A stretch of 64,000 bases of DNA from Pseudomonas sp. Its GTDB lineage: Bacteria > Pseudomonadota > Gammaproteobacteria > Pseudomonadales > Pseudomonadaceae. The notes beneath the pieces are model-generated. The model worked only from the letters and a program-made list of their open reading frames with translations, was not told where the DNA came from and ran no database searches. Shown here piece after piece: positions 26,854 to 35,916 of the stretch. The first letter of the stretch is position 1. Every line of letters starts with the position of its first letter. The stretch lies in assembly GCA_030699825.1 (NCBI GenBank), contig JAUYKV010000044.1, positions 62,001 to 126,000 on the forward strand, given 5' to 3'. The translations under genes and the position numbers were made by a program.

Positions 26854-27263
26854 AGGGTGCGGCCTCTGGCTTTTGTTGATCTACTTGGCCTCTAGGGTCT
26901 GTTGCCGTTTCATCGCGACCGCGCCGGAGCCTGTTTTAGCGCGAGGCAAGGCACGAGACGCGAAGTTTGGTCGTTCCAAACGAGCGTCGAGAAACGCAGC
27001 ATCGCGCTAAAACAGGCCCGGCCCTACGGGTTGCGCGGAAAATCTCGCCATGCGTTGTTGTAGGACTTGGCAAGGGAACAACCATTACCTGCGCCCTACG
27101 CCTAGCCTGGCGAGATTTTTCGCGGCAACGCGGCTTGCGCTGAAACGGCAACAGACCCTAGCCACCCTAGCACCGCAACCCGGCGACAGCCAGAACTGGC
27201 CGTGGGGTCGCCGAATCGGCTAGCATCGCAGCCTTGCTACAACGACCCCAGGACTTGCCGCCC
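26854..27263. other. Intergenic region holding a MITE-like element
   Basis: 410 bases between divergent acetyltransferase and xthA genes. Most of it is the 270-bp inverted-repeat element at 26892-27161. About 100 bases remain for the xthA promoter. Confidence 0.7.
26892..27161. mobile_element. MITE-like element, 270 bp, CTAG ends
   Basis: 21-bp perfect terminal inverted repeats begin CTAGGGTCTGTTGCCGTTTC at the left and are exactly mirrored at the right. Inside are two further inverted repeats: 16 bp perfect (26929-26944 with 27002-27017) and 16 of 17 bp (27034-27050 with 27108-27124). There is no coding capacity. The arrangement is that of a non-autonomous transposon. The parent transposase is unknown. 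Confidence 0.75.
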
Positions 27264-28076
27264 ATGAAGATCGTCTCCTTCAATATCAACGGCCTGCGGG
27301 CACGCCCGCATCAATTGGCGGCCTTGATCGAGAAACACCAACCGGACGTGATCGGCCTGCAGGAAACCAAGGTCGCCGACGAGCAATTCCCCGAGGCGGA
27401 CATTCGCAACCTCGGCTATCACGTGCACTACCACGGCCAGAAAGGCCACTACGGCGTCGCCCTGCTTTCGCGCCAGGAACCCCTGGCGCTGCACAAAGGC
27501 TTCCCCAACGATGGCGAGGACAGCCAGCGCCGCTTCATCTATGGCACCTTCGCCGACGCGCAGGGCAACCCGGTGACCGTGATGAACGGCTATTTCCCGC
27601 AAGGCGAAAGCCGCGACCACCCGATCAAGTTCCCTGCCAAGCAACGCTTCTACGCCGACCTGCAGCAGCTGTTGCACGACCGGTTCCAGCCAGAGCAGGC
27701 GCTGGTGGTGATGGGCGACATCAATATCTCGCCGCAAGACTGCGACATCGGCATTGGCGAAGAGAACCGCAAGCGCTGGCTCAGAACCGGTAAATGCAGC
27801 TTCCTGCCAGAAGAGCGCGAATGGCTGGCTAGCCTGAAGAGTTGGGGCCTGGTCGACAGTTTCCGCCAGCTCAACCCCACGGTGAACGATCGATTCAGCT
27901 GGTTCGACTACCGCAGCCGTGGTTTCGAAGACGATCCCAAACGCGGCCTGCGCATCGATGTGATCCTGGCCTCACCGCCTCTGCAGTCGCGCTTCAAGGA
28001 TGCGGGAATCGATTACGAACTACGCGGCATGGAAAAGCCCTCGGACCATGCACCGATCTGGCTGGAACTGAGCTGA
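27264..28076 (+). CDS. xthA: Exodeoxyribonuclease III
   Basis: 270 residues from the ATG at 27264 ([15 protein letters not shown]); the upstream in-frame ATG lacks family support. AP-endonuclease/ExoIII motifs are present: GLQETKVAD (metal-binding Glu), [31 protein letters not shown] and KPSDHAPIW with the catalytic His. It acts in base-excision repair on abasic sites and as a 3'-5' exonuclease in the cytosol. Confidence 0.95.
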   Translation: MKIVSFNINGLRARPHQLAALIEKHQPDVIGLQETKVADEQFPEADIRNLGYHVHYHGQKGHYGVALLSRQEPLALHKGFPNDGEDSQRRFIYGTFADAQGNPVTVMNGYFPQGESRDHPIKFPAKQRFYADLQQLLHDRFQPEQALVVMGDINISPQDCDIGIGEENRKRWLRTGKCSFLPEEREWLASLKSWGLVDSFRQLNPTVNDRFSWFDYRSRGFEDDPKRGLRIDVILASPPLQSRFKDAGIDYELRGMEKPSDHAPIWLELS

Positions 28077-28077
28077 A

Positions 28078-28128
28078 CTGAGAGGGTGTGAAAAAACCTC
28101 GCCTACTGCGGCCGCTTCCCAAACGCCC
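28078..28128. repeat. Partial copy B of the 122-bp repeat family
   Basis: It begins two bases after the xthA stop and matches the right end of copy A in inverted orientation: GTGTGAAAAAAC followed by TCGCCTACTGCG, roughly 40 of 49 bases identical by eye. The other half of the element is absent. Confidence 0.7.
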
Positions 28129-28181
28129 TAGGCTCCGACCATTTACCTCGAACAACCCTCAATCCGTAGGGTGTCACTCGC

Positions 28182-28335
28182 CGCAGGCAGTGCACCATTG
28201 GTTTACCGGCGCGGCACAAAGCTGGCGGGTTGTCGCTGCGCTCCGAAGCCGCCCTACCCGCAGGCAGTGCACCACTGGTTTACCGGCGCGGCACATAGAG
28301 CTGGCGGGTTGTCGCTGCGCTCCGAACGGATCGCC
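28182..28335 (+). repeat. Tandem 77-bp direct repeat, two copies
   Basis: Two copies, starting at 28182 and 28259, share CGCAGGCAGTGCACCA, then GGTTTACCGGCGCGGCACA and GCTGGCGGGTTGTCGCTGCG with only a few differences. The block is non-coding by composition and lies between xthA and the substrate-binding protein gene. Confidence 0.85.
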
Positions 28336-28489
28336 GCCCGGGCCGCCCTACCGCGGAACGGAACGCCGCCCGGACCGCCACTCCCAGCCACGCTAGAACC
28401 ACCGGGCCAACGCCCCGCTGTCATATTCCAGTCATCTGTTGGTCTTATCGTCTCGGCACCTTCCATTGCCTTTACAAGGTGCCTACCGC

Positions 28490-29872
28490 ATGTCGCGCGC
28501 CCTGCCTGCTTGTGATCAGTCAACCTGGAGCAGTACCTGCGCCGCCCTGTTGCTCGCTTTCATCTGCTACGCCCTGCCCTGGTCGGTATTCGCCGCCCTG
28601 CCGATCCCCGCTGACAACAGCAGCGTACTGCGTATCCAGGGTTCCAACACCATAGGTGCCACCCTTGGCCCTGCGCTGGTCAGGGGCTTGTTCGAAGAAC
28701 AGGGCCTGAGCGCGATCCGCATCGAAGCCGGCGCCGCCGACAACGAACAGAAGATCATCGGCACCCGCAGCGACGGTCGCCGCGTGACCATCGAAGTCGC
28801 CGCCCATGGCTCCAGCACCGGCTTTACCGCCCTGCAGGACGGCAGCGCCGAGCTGGCCGCCTCCTCGCGGCCGATCAAGGCAAGCGAAGCCAGCGCCCTG
28901 GCGGTCCTGGGCGACCTGCAAAGCCGGGATGCGGAACAGATCATTGCCATCGATGGCCTGGCGATCATCCTGCACCCGAGCAACCCGCTCGGCGCGCTAC
29001 GCATCGATCAATTAGCCCAGATATTCTCTGGCGAGCTGCATAACTGGGCGCAACTGGGCGGCAAGAACGAGCCAATCACGCTGTACGCTCGCGATGACAA
29101 CTCGGGCACCTACGACACTTTCAAGGAGCTGGTGCTAAGTGCCAACGCCGCCACTCTGGCGGCCAACGCGCGACGCTTCGAGTCCAGCGAACAGCTGTCC
29201 GATTCGGTCAGCCGCGACCCCAATGGCATCGGCTTTATCGGCCTGCCCTACATTCGCCAGGCCAAAGCCGTGGCCATCGCCGCCGGCGAGTCACAGGCGA
29301 TGCCGCCCAGCACGACCCTGATCGCCACCGAGGACTACCCCTTGTCACGGCGGCTGTTCCTTTACATTCCGCCGGACTCGCCCACCCCCTGGGCCAAGGC
29401 GCTGGTCGGTTTTGCCCAGAGCCCGCGCGGTCAGGCCATAGTCGCGCAAAGCGGTTTTATCGCGCAGACCGTGCAAGCGATAAAAGTCGCCCCGGACAGC
29501 AGCATGCCCGAGGCCTATCAGACCCTGGCCCGTGAAGCACAGCGCCTGTCGCTGAATTTCCGTTTCCAGCACGGCAGTGCCGTATTGGATAACAAGGCCC
29601 AGCGCGACCTCGAACGGCTACTCGCCTACCTGACAGCGCAGGACAAGCTGTACCGGAAAGTGGTGCTGATGGGCTTCGGCGACCCCAAGGCCGATCCGGC
29701 CAGGGCCGAGTTGCTGTCCAAGCTGCGGGCCATGGCCGTGCGCCGCGAGCTGGCCCGGCATGGGGTGATCTTCCGTCAGATCAGCGGGCTCGGCGACGAG
29801 CTGCCGGTGGCCGCCAACAACGCCGATGACGGACGAATCAAGAACCGCCGCGTCGAGGTATGGGTGTACTAA
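28490..29872 (+). CDS. PstS-like substrate-binding protein fused to OmpA domain
   Basis: 460 residues from the ATG at 28490 (MSRALPACD). A signal peptide (about 14-36) is followed by a PBP-like domain (about 43-340) with phosphate-binding-protein features LRIQGSNTIGATLGPAL, ASSRPIKASEA and YARDDNSGTYDTFKEL. An OmpA-like peptidoglycan-binding domain (about 350-460) follows, with a degenerate NDDGRIKNRRVEVWV end signature. It is probably periplasmic and tethered to the cell wall. No ABC permease or ATPase gene is adjacent, so a sensing or scavenging role is as likely as transport. The fusion is known in Pseudomonas. Confidence 0.85.
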   Translation: MSRALPACDQSTWSSTCAALLLAFICYALPWSVFAALPIPADNSSVLRIQGSNTIGATLGPALVRGLFEEQGLSAIRIEAGAADNEQKIIGTRSDGRRVTIEVAAHGSSTGFTALQDGSAELAASSRPIKASEASALAVLGDLQSRDAEQIIAIDGLAIILHPSNPLGALRIDQLAQIFSGELHNWAQLGGKNEPITLYARDDNSGTYDTFKELVLSANAATLAANARRFESSEQLSDSVSRDPNGIGFIGLPYIRQAKAVAIAAGESQAMPPSTTLIATEDYPLSRRLFLYIPPDSPTPWAKALVGFAQSPRGQAIVAQSGFIAQTVQAIKVAPDSSMPEAYQTLAREAQRLSLNFRFQHGSAVLDNKAQRDLERLLAYLTAQDKLYRKVVLMGFGDPKADPARAELLSKLRAMAVRRELARHGVIFRQISGLGDELPVAANNADDGRIKNRRVEVWVY

Positions 29873-30000
29873 CGCCGGGCTGGCGGCTAAAGCGGAGCGC
29901 CGCCCGGCCCCTCCCACAAGTACCCACAAGCCGATAGACGCAATTGCCCCCCAGCTTGCTGCGCGACAGCGCGGCGTCTGGACGACGGGAGATCTCCTGC

Positions 30001-31554
30001 CTATTCCTTGCCCAGGCCATGCTGGCGCAGCTTGTTGGCGATAGTGGTGTGCGACACGCCGAGGCGCTTGCCCAGTTGCCGGCTGCTCGGATGCTCGTGG
30101 TACAGGCGCTCCAGCACCGCCTTCTCGAAGCGCCCGAGGATGTCGTCCAGGCCACCCTCCAGCGAAAACTCGGCCAACGGCTGCGGTGCACCGTAGTCCG
30201 GCAGGCGGATATGTTCGAGCTTGACCGTACCGCCCTCGCACAGCGACACCGCCTGGAACAGTACGTTTTCCAGCTGGCGCACATTGCCGGGCCAATGGTA
30301 GTGGCCGAGCTTGTCCAGCACCTGGGTTGCCAGCTTGGGCAGCGGGCAGCCGATCTGCCGGCTGGCCGAATCGAGGAAGTGCTCGACCAGCGGCGCCAGA
30401 CCGTCCAGGCACTCGCGCAATGGCGGGATATGCAGACTGAGCACATTGAGCCGGTGGTAGAGGTCCTGGCGGAACTCGCCCTTGGCGCACAGCTCGGATA
30501 GGTCGACCTGGGTGGCGCAGATCACCCGCACATCCAGGTGCACCTCCTCGTCGCTGCCGACCCGGCGAAAGCAGCCGTCCTGCAGGAAGCGCAGCAGCTT
30601 GGCCTGCAACCGCGGGCTCATCTCGCCGACGCCATCGAGGAACAGGGTGCCGCCGGCAGTCAATTCCAGCAGGCCGAGCTTGCCTTCCGGGCGTGCGCCC
30701 TCGAAGGCGCCGGGGCCGTAGCCGAACAGCTCGGTCTCGGCCATGGATTCCGGCAGCCCCGCACAATTCAACGCCATAAACGGCGACTGCCCGCGCGGGC
30801 TGGCCAGGTGGCAGGCGCGCGCCAGCAGTTCCTTGCCGGTACCGGTCTCGCCCTCGATCAGCAGTGGCGCATCCAGCGGCGCCATGCGCCGCGCCTCGCG
30901 CACCACAGCAGCCATGACTTTCGAGCTCTGGAAGATGCTGTCGAAGCCGCGCAGTTCCTGCTTGCGCACATGGTAGATGCGTTCGCCGACCCGGTCGGCG
31001 CGGTGCAGGGTAAGTACCGCGCCGGCCAGGGCGTCGCTCTCGTCGTGTTCGGTCTGCAGCGGCGCGATGTCGGCGAGGAACACATCGCCCTTGACCTTGA
31101 CCCGCAGGCCATTGATCCGCGATTTGTTGGCGCGCACCAGTTCCGGAAGGTCGAAATCCTCGGCATAGCGCGACAGCGCAATCCCCGGCACCTCGTCGAC
31201 GCGCACGCCGAGCAACTGCGCGGCGGCGCGGTTGGCCGCCACTATCGAGCCAGCCATGTCGACCGATAGCACGGGAAATTCCAGGGCGCCGAGCAAGGCG
31301 TTCAACTCCAGATGGCGGCGCTCGCTGGGCATCAGGCCGACGCGCTTGACCCCGAACACCCCGGAAATCCCCTCCAGCTTCGGCCGCAGGGCCTGGAATT
31401 GCAGATTAATCAGGTTCGGGCAGAGCATGTAGATGGCGTTGCCCTGCTCGCCGCCGACCTCGCCACGGGCGACATTGATGCCGTAGTCGACCAGCAGGTT
31501 GAGGATGTCGCGCAGAATGCCGATCCGGTTCTGGCAGTGAATCTTGATACGCAT
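30001..31554 (-). CDS. phhR: PhhR, TyrR-like aromatic amino acid regulator
   Basis: 517 residues from the ATG at 31554 (MRIKIHCQNRIG). Order: ACT domain (about 1-70), PAS (about 80-190), AAA+ domain with Walker A GETGTGKE (235-242), and a C-terminal Fis-like HTH (KRLGVSHTTIANKLRQHGL). The sigma-54 contact motif GAFTGA reads GAFEGA (282-287), consistent with TyrR-type proteins that act on sigma-70 promoters. It lies next to phhA and divergent from it, and activates phenylalanine/tyrosine catabolism. A PhhR-box-like site lies in the 256-base gap. Confidence 0.93.
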   Translation of the reverse strand: MRIKIHCQNRIGILRDILNLLVDYGINVARGEVGGEQGNAIYMLCPNLINLQFQALRPKLEGISGVFGVKRVGLMPSERRHLELNALLGALEFPVLSVDMAGSIVAANRAAAQLLGVRVDEVPGIALSRYAEDFDLPELVRANKSRINGLRVKVKGDVFLADIAPLQTEHDESDALAGAVLTLHRADRVGERIYHVRKQELRGFDSIFQSSKVMAAVVREARRMAPLDAPLLIEGETGTGKELLARACHLASPRGQSPFMALNCAGLPESMAETELFGYGPGAFEGARPEGKLGLLELTAGGTLFLDGVGEMSPRLQAKLLRFLQDGCFRRVGSDEEVHLDVRVICATQVDLSELCAKGEFRQDLYHRLNVLSLHIPPLRECLDGLAPLVEHFLDSASRQIGCPLPKLATQVLDKLGHYHWPGNVRQLENVLFQAVSLCEGGTVKLEHIRLPDYGAPQPLAEFSLEGGLDDILGRFEKAVLERLYHEHPSSRQLGKRLGVSHTTIANKLRQHGLGKE

Positions 31555-31680
31555 GGCAGGCCCCGGCACATTTTCTGGTCAGCCGAGCATCAGAAATCGA
31601 CGAACTCGACTATTTTTTCGTCAAGAATATGTGCCAGATTAGCTCAGCGACAAGACGATAGTTGGCTGTATCGCCAGCAA

Positions 31681-31698
31681 CGTAATCTTTTCTTTACG
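31681..31698. promoter_or_regulatory. Candidate PhhR/TyrR box
   Basis: CGTAATCTTTTCTTTACG fits the TyrR/PhhR box TGTAAA-N6-TTTACA at 9 of 12 conserved positions. It lies between phhR and phhA, about 110 bases before the phhA start. Confidence 0.55.
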
Positions 31699-31810
31699 AA
31701 ATTCCACCCTTGACCCGTCCCAATCGCCGCATTCACCGCTGTGCAACCCCACAATCCGGGGTATCCATTGTCCAACATAACAATGACAGCCCCAGCAGGA
31801 GGCAGCAGCG

Positions 31811-32596
31811 ATGAAGAGTACGCAGTATGTGGCTCGGCAACCGAATGAAAGCGGTTTTATCCACTACGGCGAAGCCGAGCATCAGGTGTGGAACACCCTG
31901 ATCAGCCGGCAACTCAAGGTGATCGACGGACGCGCCTGCCAGGAGTATCTGGACGGCATCGAGCAACTCGGTCTGCCCCATGAGCGTATTCCCCAGCTCG
32001 ATGAAGTCAATCAAGTGTTGCAGGGCGCTACCGGCTGGCGCGTCACCCGGGTGCCGGCGCTGATCCCCTTCCAGACCTTTTTCGAACTGCTGGCCAGTCA
32101 ACAATTCCCGGTGGCCACCTTCATCCGCAGCCCCGAGGAACTGGACTACCTGCAGGAGCCGGACATCTTTCACGAGATCTTCGGTCACTGTCCGTTGCTG
32201 ACCAACCCCTGGTTCGCCGAGTTCACCCACACCTATGGCAAGCTCGGCCTCAAGGCCAGCAAGGAAGAGCGCGTCTACCTCGCTCGCCTGTACTGGCTGA
32301 CCATCGAGTTCGGCCTGGTCGACACCAGCCAGGGTCGCAGGATCTACGGCGGCGGCATCCTCTCCTCGCCGAAGGAAACCGTCTACAGCCTGTCCGGAGA
32401 ACCCGAGCATCTGCCATTCAATCCGCTTGAGGCCATGCGCACGCCTTATCGCATCGACATTCTGCAACCGCTGTACTACGTCTTGCCGGAACTCAAGCAT
32501 CTGTTCGAACTGGCGCACCAGGACATCATGGGCATGGTCAAACAGGCCATGCAGATGAGCCTGCACGCACCGAAGTTTCCGCCGAAAGCCGCCTGA
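31811..32596 (+). CDS. phhA: Phenylalanine-4-hydroxylase PhhA
   Basis: 261 residues, the normal size for the monomeric bacterial enzyme. Iron ligands appear in PDIFHEIFGHCPLL (two His, about 121 and 126) and LYWLTIEFGL (Glu). It is a pterin-dependent conversion of phenylalanine to tyrosine in the cytosol. It is preceded by GGAGGCAGCAGCG before the ATG and followed by phhB and phhC on the same strand, forming the catabolic operon under PhhR. Confidence 0.97.
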   Translation: MKSTQYVARQPNESGFIHYGEAEHQVWNTLISRQLKVIDGRACQEYLDGIEQLGLPHERIPQLDEVNQVLQGATGWRVTRVPALIPFQTFFELLASQQFPVATFIRSPEELDYLQEPDIFHEIFGHCPLLTNPWFAEFTHTYGKLGLKASKEERVYLARLYWLTIEFGLVDTSQGRRIYGGGILSSPKETVYSLSGEPEHLPFNPLEAMRTPYRIDILQPLYYVLPELKHLFELAHQDIMGMVKQAMQMSLHAPKFPPKAA

Positions 32597-32604
32597 CAAC
32601 TTTT

Positions 32605-32678
32605 GTAGGATGGGTTGAGCATCGCGATACCCATCATTTCCCGGTTTGATGGGTATCGCTGCGCTCAACCCATCCTAC
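32605..32678. repeat. Long REP-like hairpin between phhA and phhB
   Basis: A 16-bp perfect stem GTAGGATGGGTTGAGC/GCTCAACCCATCCTAC encloses a second stem GCGATACCCATCA/TGATGGGTATCGC. It sits within the phhABC operon and could attenuate or stabilise the mRNA. A half copy occurs at 45837-45865. Confidence 0.8.
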
Positions 32679-32707
32679 GTTCCCCTCCCTGAACCCTGGA
32701 GAATCCC

Positions 32708-33061
32708 ATGAGCCTTGCCCAAGCCCAATGCGAAGCCTGTAGCGCCGATGCGCCAAAAGTATCCGATGAGGAGCTGGCCGAGCTGATCCGCGAGATCCCC
32801 GACTGGAACATCGAGACCCGTGACGGCCATATGGAACTGGAGAAAGTTTTCCTGTTCCGCACCTTCAAGCACGCCCTGGCCTTCACCAACGCGGTCGGCG
32901 CCATCGCCGAGGAAGTCGGCCACCACCCGGCCCTGCTCACCGAATGGGGCAAGGTCACCGTGACCTGGTGGAGCCACGAGATGGGCGGCCTGCACCGCAA
33001 CGACTTCATCATGGCCGCGCGCACCGACGAGGTGGCGAAAACCGCGGAGGGCCGCAAGTGA
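32708..33061 (+). CDS. phhB: Pterin-4a-carbinolamine dehydratase PhhB
   Basis: 117 residues. The DCoH/PCD signature is [32 protein letters not shown]. The enzyme recycles the pterin cofactor oxidised by PhhA and is also known to affect phhA expression in P. aeruginosa. GGAGAATCCC precedes the ATG. Its stop overlaps the phhC start (GTGA). Confidence 0.96.
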   Translation: MSLAQAQCEACSADAPKVSDEELAELIREIPDWNIETRDGHMELEKVFLFRTFKHALAFTNAVGAIAEEVGHHPALLTEWGKVTVTWWSHEMGGLHRNDFIMAARTDEVAKTAEGRK

Positions 33062-34254
33062 ATCATTTCGCCCCGGTCGCCCGGGTGCCCGGCGACCCGA
33101 TTCTCGGCCTGATGGAGGCCTATCGTGCCGACCGCAACCCGGCCAAGCTCGACCTGGGTGTCGGCGTGTACAAGGACGCCCAGGGCCTGACGCCGATCCC
33201 GCGAGCGGTCAAGCTGGCCGAGCAGCGCCTGGTCGACCGCGAGACCAGCAAGAGCTACATCGGCGGCCACGGCGATGCCTTGTTTTGCAGCCACCTGGCC
33301 AGGCTGGTGCTCGGCGCCGACAGCCCCTTGCTCGCCGAGCAGCGCGCGGCCGCCAGCCAGACCCCCGGCGGCACCGGCGCCCTGCGCCTGGCTGGCGACT
33401 TTATCGGCCACTGCCTGCCCGGCCGCGGAATCTGGCTGAGCGATCCGACCTGGCCGATCCATGAAACCATCTTTGCCGAGGCCGGGTTGCGCGTTGGTCA
33501 TTACCCCTATGTCGGCGCCGACAACCGGCTCAACGCCCCTGCGATGATCGCCGCGCTCAGCCACTTGCCCCGGGGCGACGTGGTGCTGCTGCACGCCTGT
33601 TGCCATAACCCCAGCGGCTTCGACCTCACTGAGGACGACTGGCGCCACATGCTGCAGGTGATCAAGGCGCGCGAATTGCTGCCGCTGCTTGACTTCGCCT
33701 ACCAGGGCTTCGGTGCCGGCCTGGAGCAGGATGCCTGGGCTGTGCGCCTGTTCGCCAGCGAGTTGCCCGAGCTGCTGATCACCAGTTCCTGCTCGAAGAA
33801 CTTCGGCCTCTACCGCGAGCGCACCGGCGCCCTGATTGTCTGCACCAGCGAGGCGGAAAAACTGCTGGATGTGCGCAGCCAACTGGCCTCCATCGCCCGC
33901 AACCTGTGGTCGACGCCACCAGCCCACGGTGCGGCCGTGGTCGCCACTGTCCTCGACGACGGTGAACTCAGAAAGCTGTGGCGCGATGAACTGGAGGCCA
34001 TGCGCCAACGGGTCGCCGGCCTGCGCCTGGGGCTGGTCGAGGCCTTGCGCCCCTATGGCCTGGCCGAGCGCTTTGCGCATATCGCCGAGCAACGCGGGAT
34101 GTTCTCCTACACCGGTTTGGCGCCCCATCATGTACAGCGCCTGCGCGATGAGTTCAGCGTCTATATGGTCGGCTCAGGCCGGGCCAATATGGCTGGACTG
34201 GACGCCGAGCGCCTGGATCAACTGGCACGCGCCATCGCCCGGGTTTGTGGTTGA
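33058..34254 (+). CDS. phhC: Aromatic amino acid aminotransferase PhhC
   Basis: 398 residues using the GTG at 33058, which overlaps the phhB stop by 4 bases; the ATG upstream at 32944 lies inside phhB and would add an unrelated stretch. It is a class I PLP aminotransferase with DLGVGVYKD near the N-terminus, [23 protein letters not shown] and the PLP lysine in [15 protein letters not shown]. It converts tyrosine to 4-hydroxyphenylpyruvate, the next step after PhhA. Confidence 0.93.
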   Translation: MNHFAPVARVPGDPILGLMEAYRADRNPAKLDLGVGVYKDAQGLTPIPRAVKLAEQRLVDRETSKSYIGGHGDALFCSHLARLVLGADSPLLAEQRAAASQTPGGTGALRLAGDFIGHCLPGRGIWLSDPTWPIHETIFAEAGLRVGHYPYVGADNRLNAPAMIAALSHLPRGDVVLLHACCHNPSGFDLTEDDWRHMLQVIKARELLPLLDFAYQGFGAGLEQDAWAVRLFASELPELLITSSCSKNFGLYRERTGALIVCTSEAEKLLDVRSQLASIARNLWSTPPAHGAAVVATVLDDGELRKLWRDELEAMRQRVAGLRLGLVEALRPYGLAERFAHIAEQRGMFSYTGLAPHHVQRLRDEFSVYMVGSGRANMAGLDAERLDQLARAIARVCG

Positions 34255-34271
34255 GAGAACCACGAAAGGCA

Positions 34272-34332
34272 TCGCGGCTGAAGCCCCTCCCACAAGCGGT
34301 CGCTGATCCTGTGGGAGGGGCTTTAGCCGCGA
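34272..34332. repeat. REP palindrome after phhC
   Basis: TCGCGGCTGAAGCCCCTCCC and a complementary GGGAGGGGCTTTAGCCGCGA arm (22 of 23 paired) surround a short loop. This is the common Pseudomonas REP type. It may also act as the phh terminator. Related single arms occur near 29885 and 39726. Confidence 0.8.
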
Positions 34333-34538
34333 CGGGGCTGCCCCAAAACGGGGATCAAGATGGTGCAACCCGTGTCGCCAATGCGCCCTGAGGGAGCCAA
34401 CGGACAGGCGAAAACATCCAGCGACCGTTTATCAATAAAATTAATCATTTAAAAACAAACACTTAACAGAAAATAACCAACTACCCTGGCGCGATTCCTG
34501 CTTGCTATCAGAGCCATAGTCCCCTAGGGTAGCTCGCC

Positions 34539-35828
34539 ATGTGGTCCTTGATTGCCCCTATCAGCTCATTGCTCGGTGGGGTTGCTTTACTCCTCCTCGG
34601 CAATGGCCTGCTCAACACCCTGCTGACCCTGCGTGGCGTCGCCGAAGGCTACTCCACCGGGATGCTCGGACTGATCATGTCCGGGTACTTCGTCGGTTTT
34701 CTCCTTGGCACCTGGCTAGCGATTCCGCTGGTTCGTCGCGTTGGGCATATCCGTGCGTTTGCCTTTTGTGCCGCGCTGGCCGCCATCACCGCCCTGTTCC
34801 ACGTCCTGATCATCGACCCCTGGGTCTGGCTGGGTTTGCGCGTGCTCTATGGCCTGGCGCTAGTCAGCCTGTACATGGTGATCGAGAGCTGGCTCAACGC
34901 CCGGGCACCCAACGACAAGCGCGGCCAGGTGTTCGCCGTGTATATGGCGGTCAACCTCGGCGCCCTGGCGGCGGCGCAGCAGTTGCTCAACCTGGCCGAC
35001 CCCAGCGATTTCGTGCTGTTCGTCCTCGCAGCGATGCTGATCAGCGCGGCGCTGATGCCGATCGCCCTGACCCGCCAGCCGCAGCCCAGCGTGCCGGAAA
35101 CCCTGCACACCAACCTGCGCCAGCTGGTCGCTATCGCGCCTTTGGCGATTGTCGCCGCCGGCCTGTCCGGCCTGGCCCTGGGTGCGTTCTGGGGCATGGC
35201 GCCGGTGTATGCCAGCCTCAGTGGCTTCGATGCCAGCGGTGTAGGCCTGTTGATGAGCGGTGCGATTCTCGGCGGCGCCCTGCTGCAGTGGCCGATTGGT
35301 ATCTATTCCGACAAACATGACCGGCGCTTGGTGCTGCTCTGGGTGGTGGCGCTGTCGGTAGTAGTGGCTCTGCTGATGAGCGTGTTGCCAGCCGGACGCC
35401 TGCTGCTCGCGGCGATCTTCGTCTGGGGCGGCCTGGCCTTCGCCATCTACCCGATCGCCGTGGCGCAGTTGATCGATCAGTTGCACAGCGATGAAATTCT
35501 CGCCGGATCCAGCAGTCTACTGATGGTTAATGGCATCGGTTCTGTGTGCGGCCCATTGCTGGCCGGTTTGCTCATGCAGCATCTGGGTGCCCAGGCGTTG
35601 CCACTGTATTTTGCCGCCACCCTCGGCGTGCTCGCCGTTTATACCTTCTACCGCTTGCGCCACGTCAGCGACCTGGTCAGCGAGCCGCATGGGCACTTCA
35701 TGCCGATGCTGCGCACCAGCCATACCGTGCTGGAATTGATGCCCGATGCACCGCCAGCGGACGACATCGGCGAGGAAGCGGTAACCGAATCAGCGCAGGA
35801 GCCGAATCAACGATCCACTCCTGCATAA
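34539..35828 (+). CDS. MFS transporter (YcaD-like)
   Basis: 429 residues with 12 predicted membrane helices. The major-facilitator signature between helices 2 and 3 is weak (GTWLAIPLVRRVGHIRAFAF), and there is GIYSDKHDRRLVLLW between the two halves. The C-terminal tail is acidic (about 395-429). The substrate is unknown. It lies 88 bases before the osmolyte enzyme gene on the same strand, so co-expression is possible, but no coupling signal is seen. Confidence 0.85.
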   Translation: MWSLIAPISSLLGGVALLLLGNGLLNTLLTLRGVAEGYSTGMLGLIMSGYFVGFLLGTWLAIPLVRRVGHIRAFAFCAALAAITALFHVLIIDPWVWLGLRVLYGLALVSLYMVIESWLNARAPNDKRGQVFAVYMAVNLGALAAAQQLLNLADPSDFVLFVLAAMLISAALMPIALTRQPQPSVPETLHTNLRQLVAIAPLAIVAAGLSGLALGAFWGMAPVYASLSGFDASGVGLLMSGAILGGALLQWPIGIYSDKHDRRLVLLWVVALSVVVALLMSVLPAGRLLLAAIFVWGGLAFAIYPIAVAQLIDQLHSDEILAGSSSLLMVNGIGSVCGPLLAGLLMQHLGAQALPLYFAATLGVLAVYTFYRLRHVSDLVSEPHGHFMPMLRTSHTVLELMPDAPPADDIGEEAVTESAQEPNQRSTPA

Positions 35829-35916
35829 CAAAAGAGGCGACCGCTGCGAAGCGAGTCCGCCCGACACTTAGCACGTCGGCCCATGTCGGCGCGTCAACTG
35901 CATAAGGAGACTGCGC

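Larger units (their letters stand above)
28077..28489. other. Repeat-rich intergenic region
   Basis: 413 bases without a gene. It holds repeat copy B, the tandem 77-bp repeat and, in the last 100 bases, the presumed promoter region of the PstS-OmpA gene, where no strong boxes were found. Confidence 0.65.

Noticed and set aside
28088..28523. Frames across the 77-bp tandem repeat
   Set aside because: The repeated peptides in different frames simply reflect the DNA repeat; no start signal or plausible protein.
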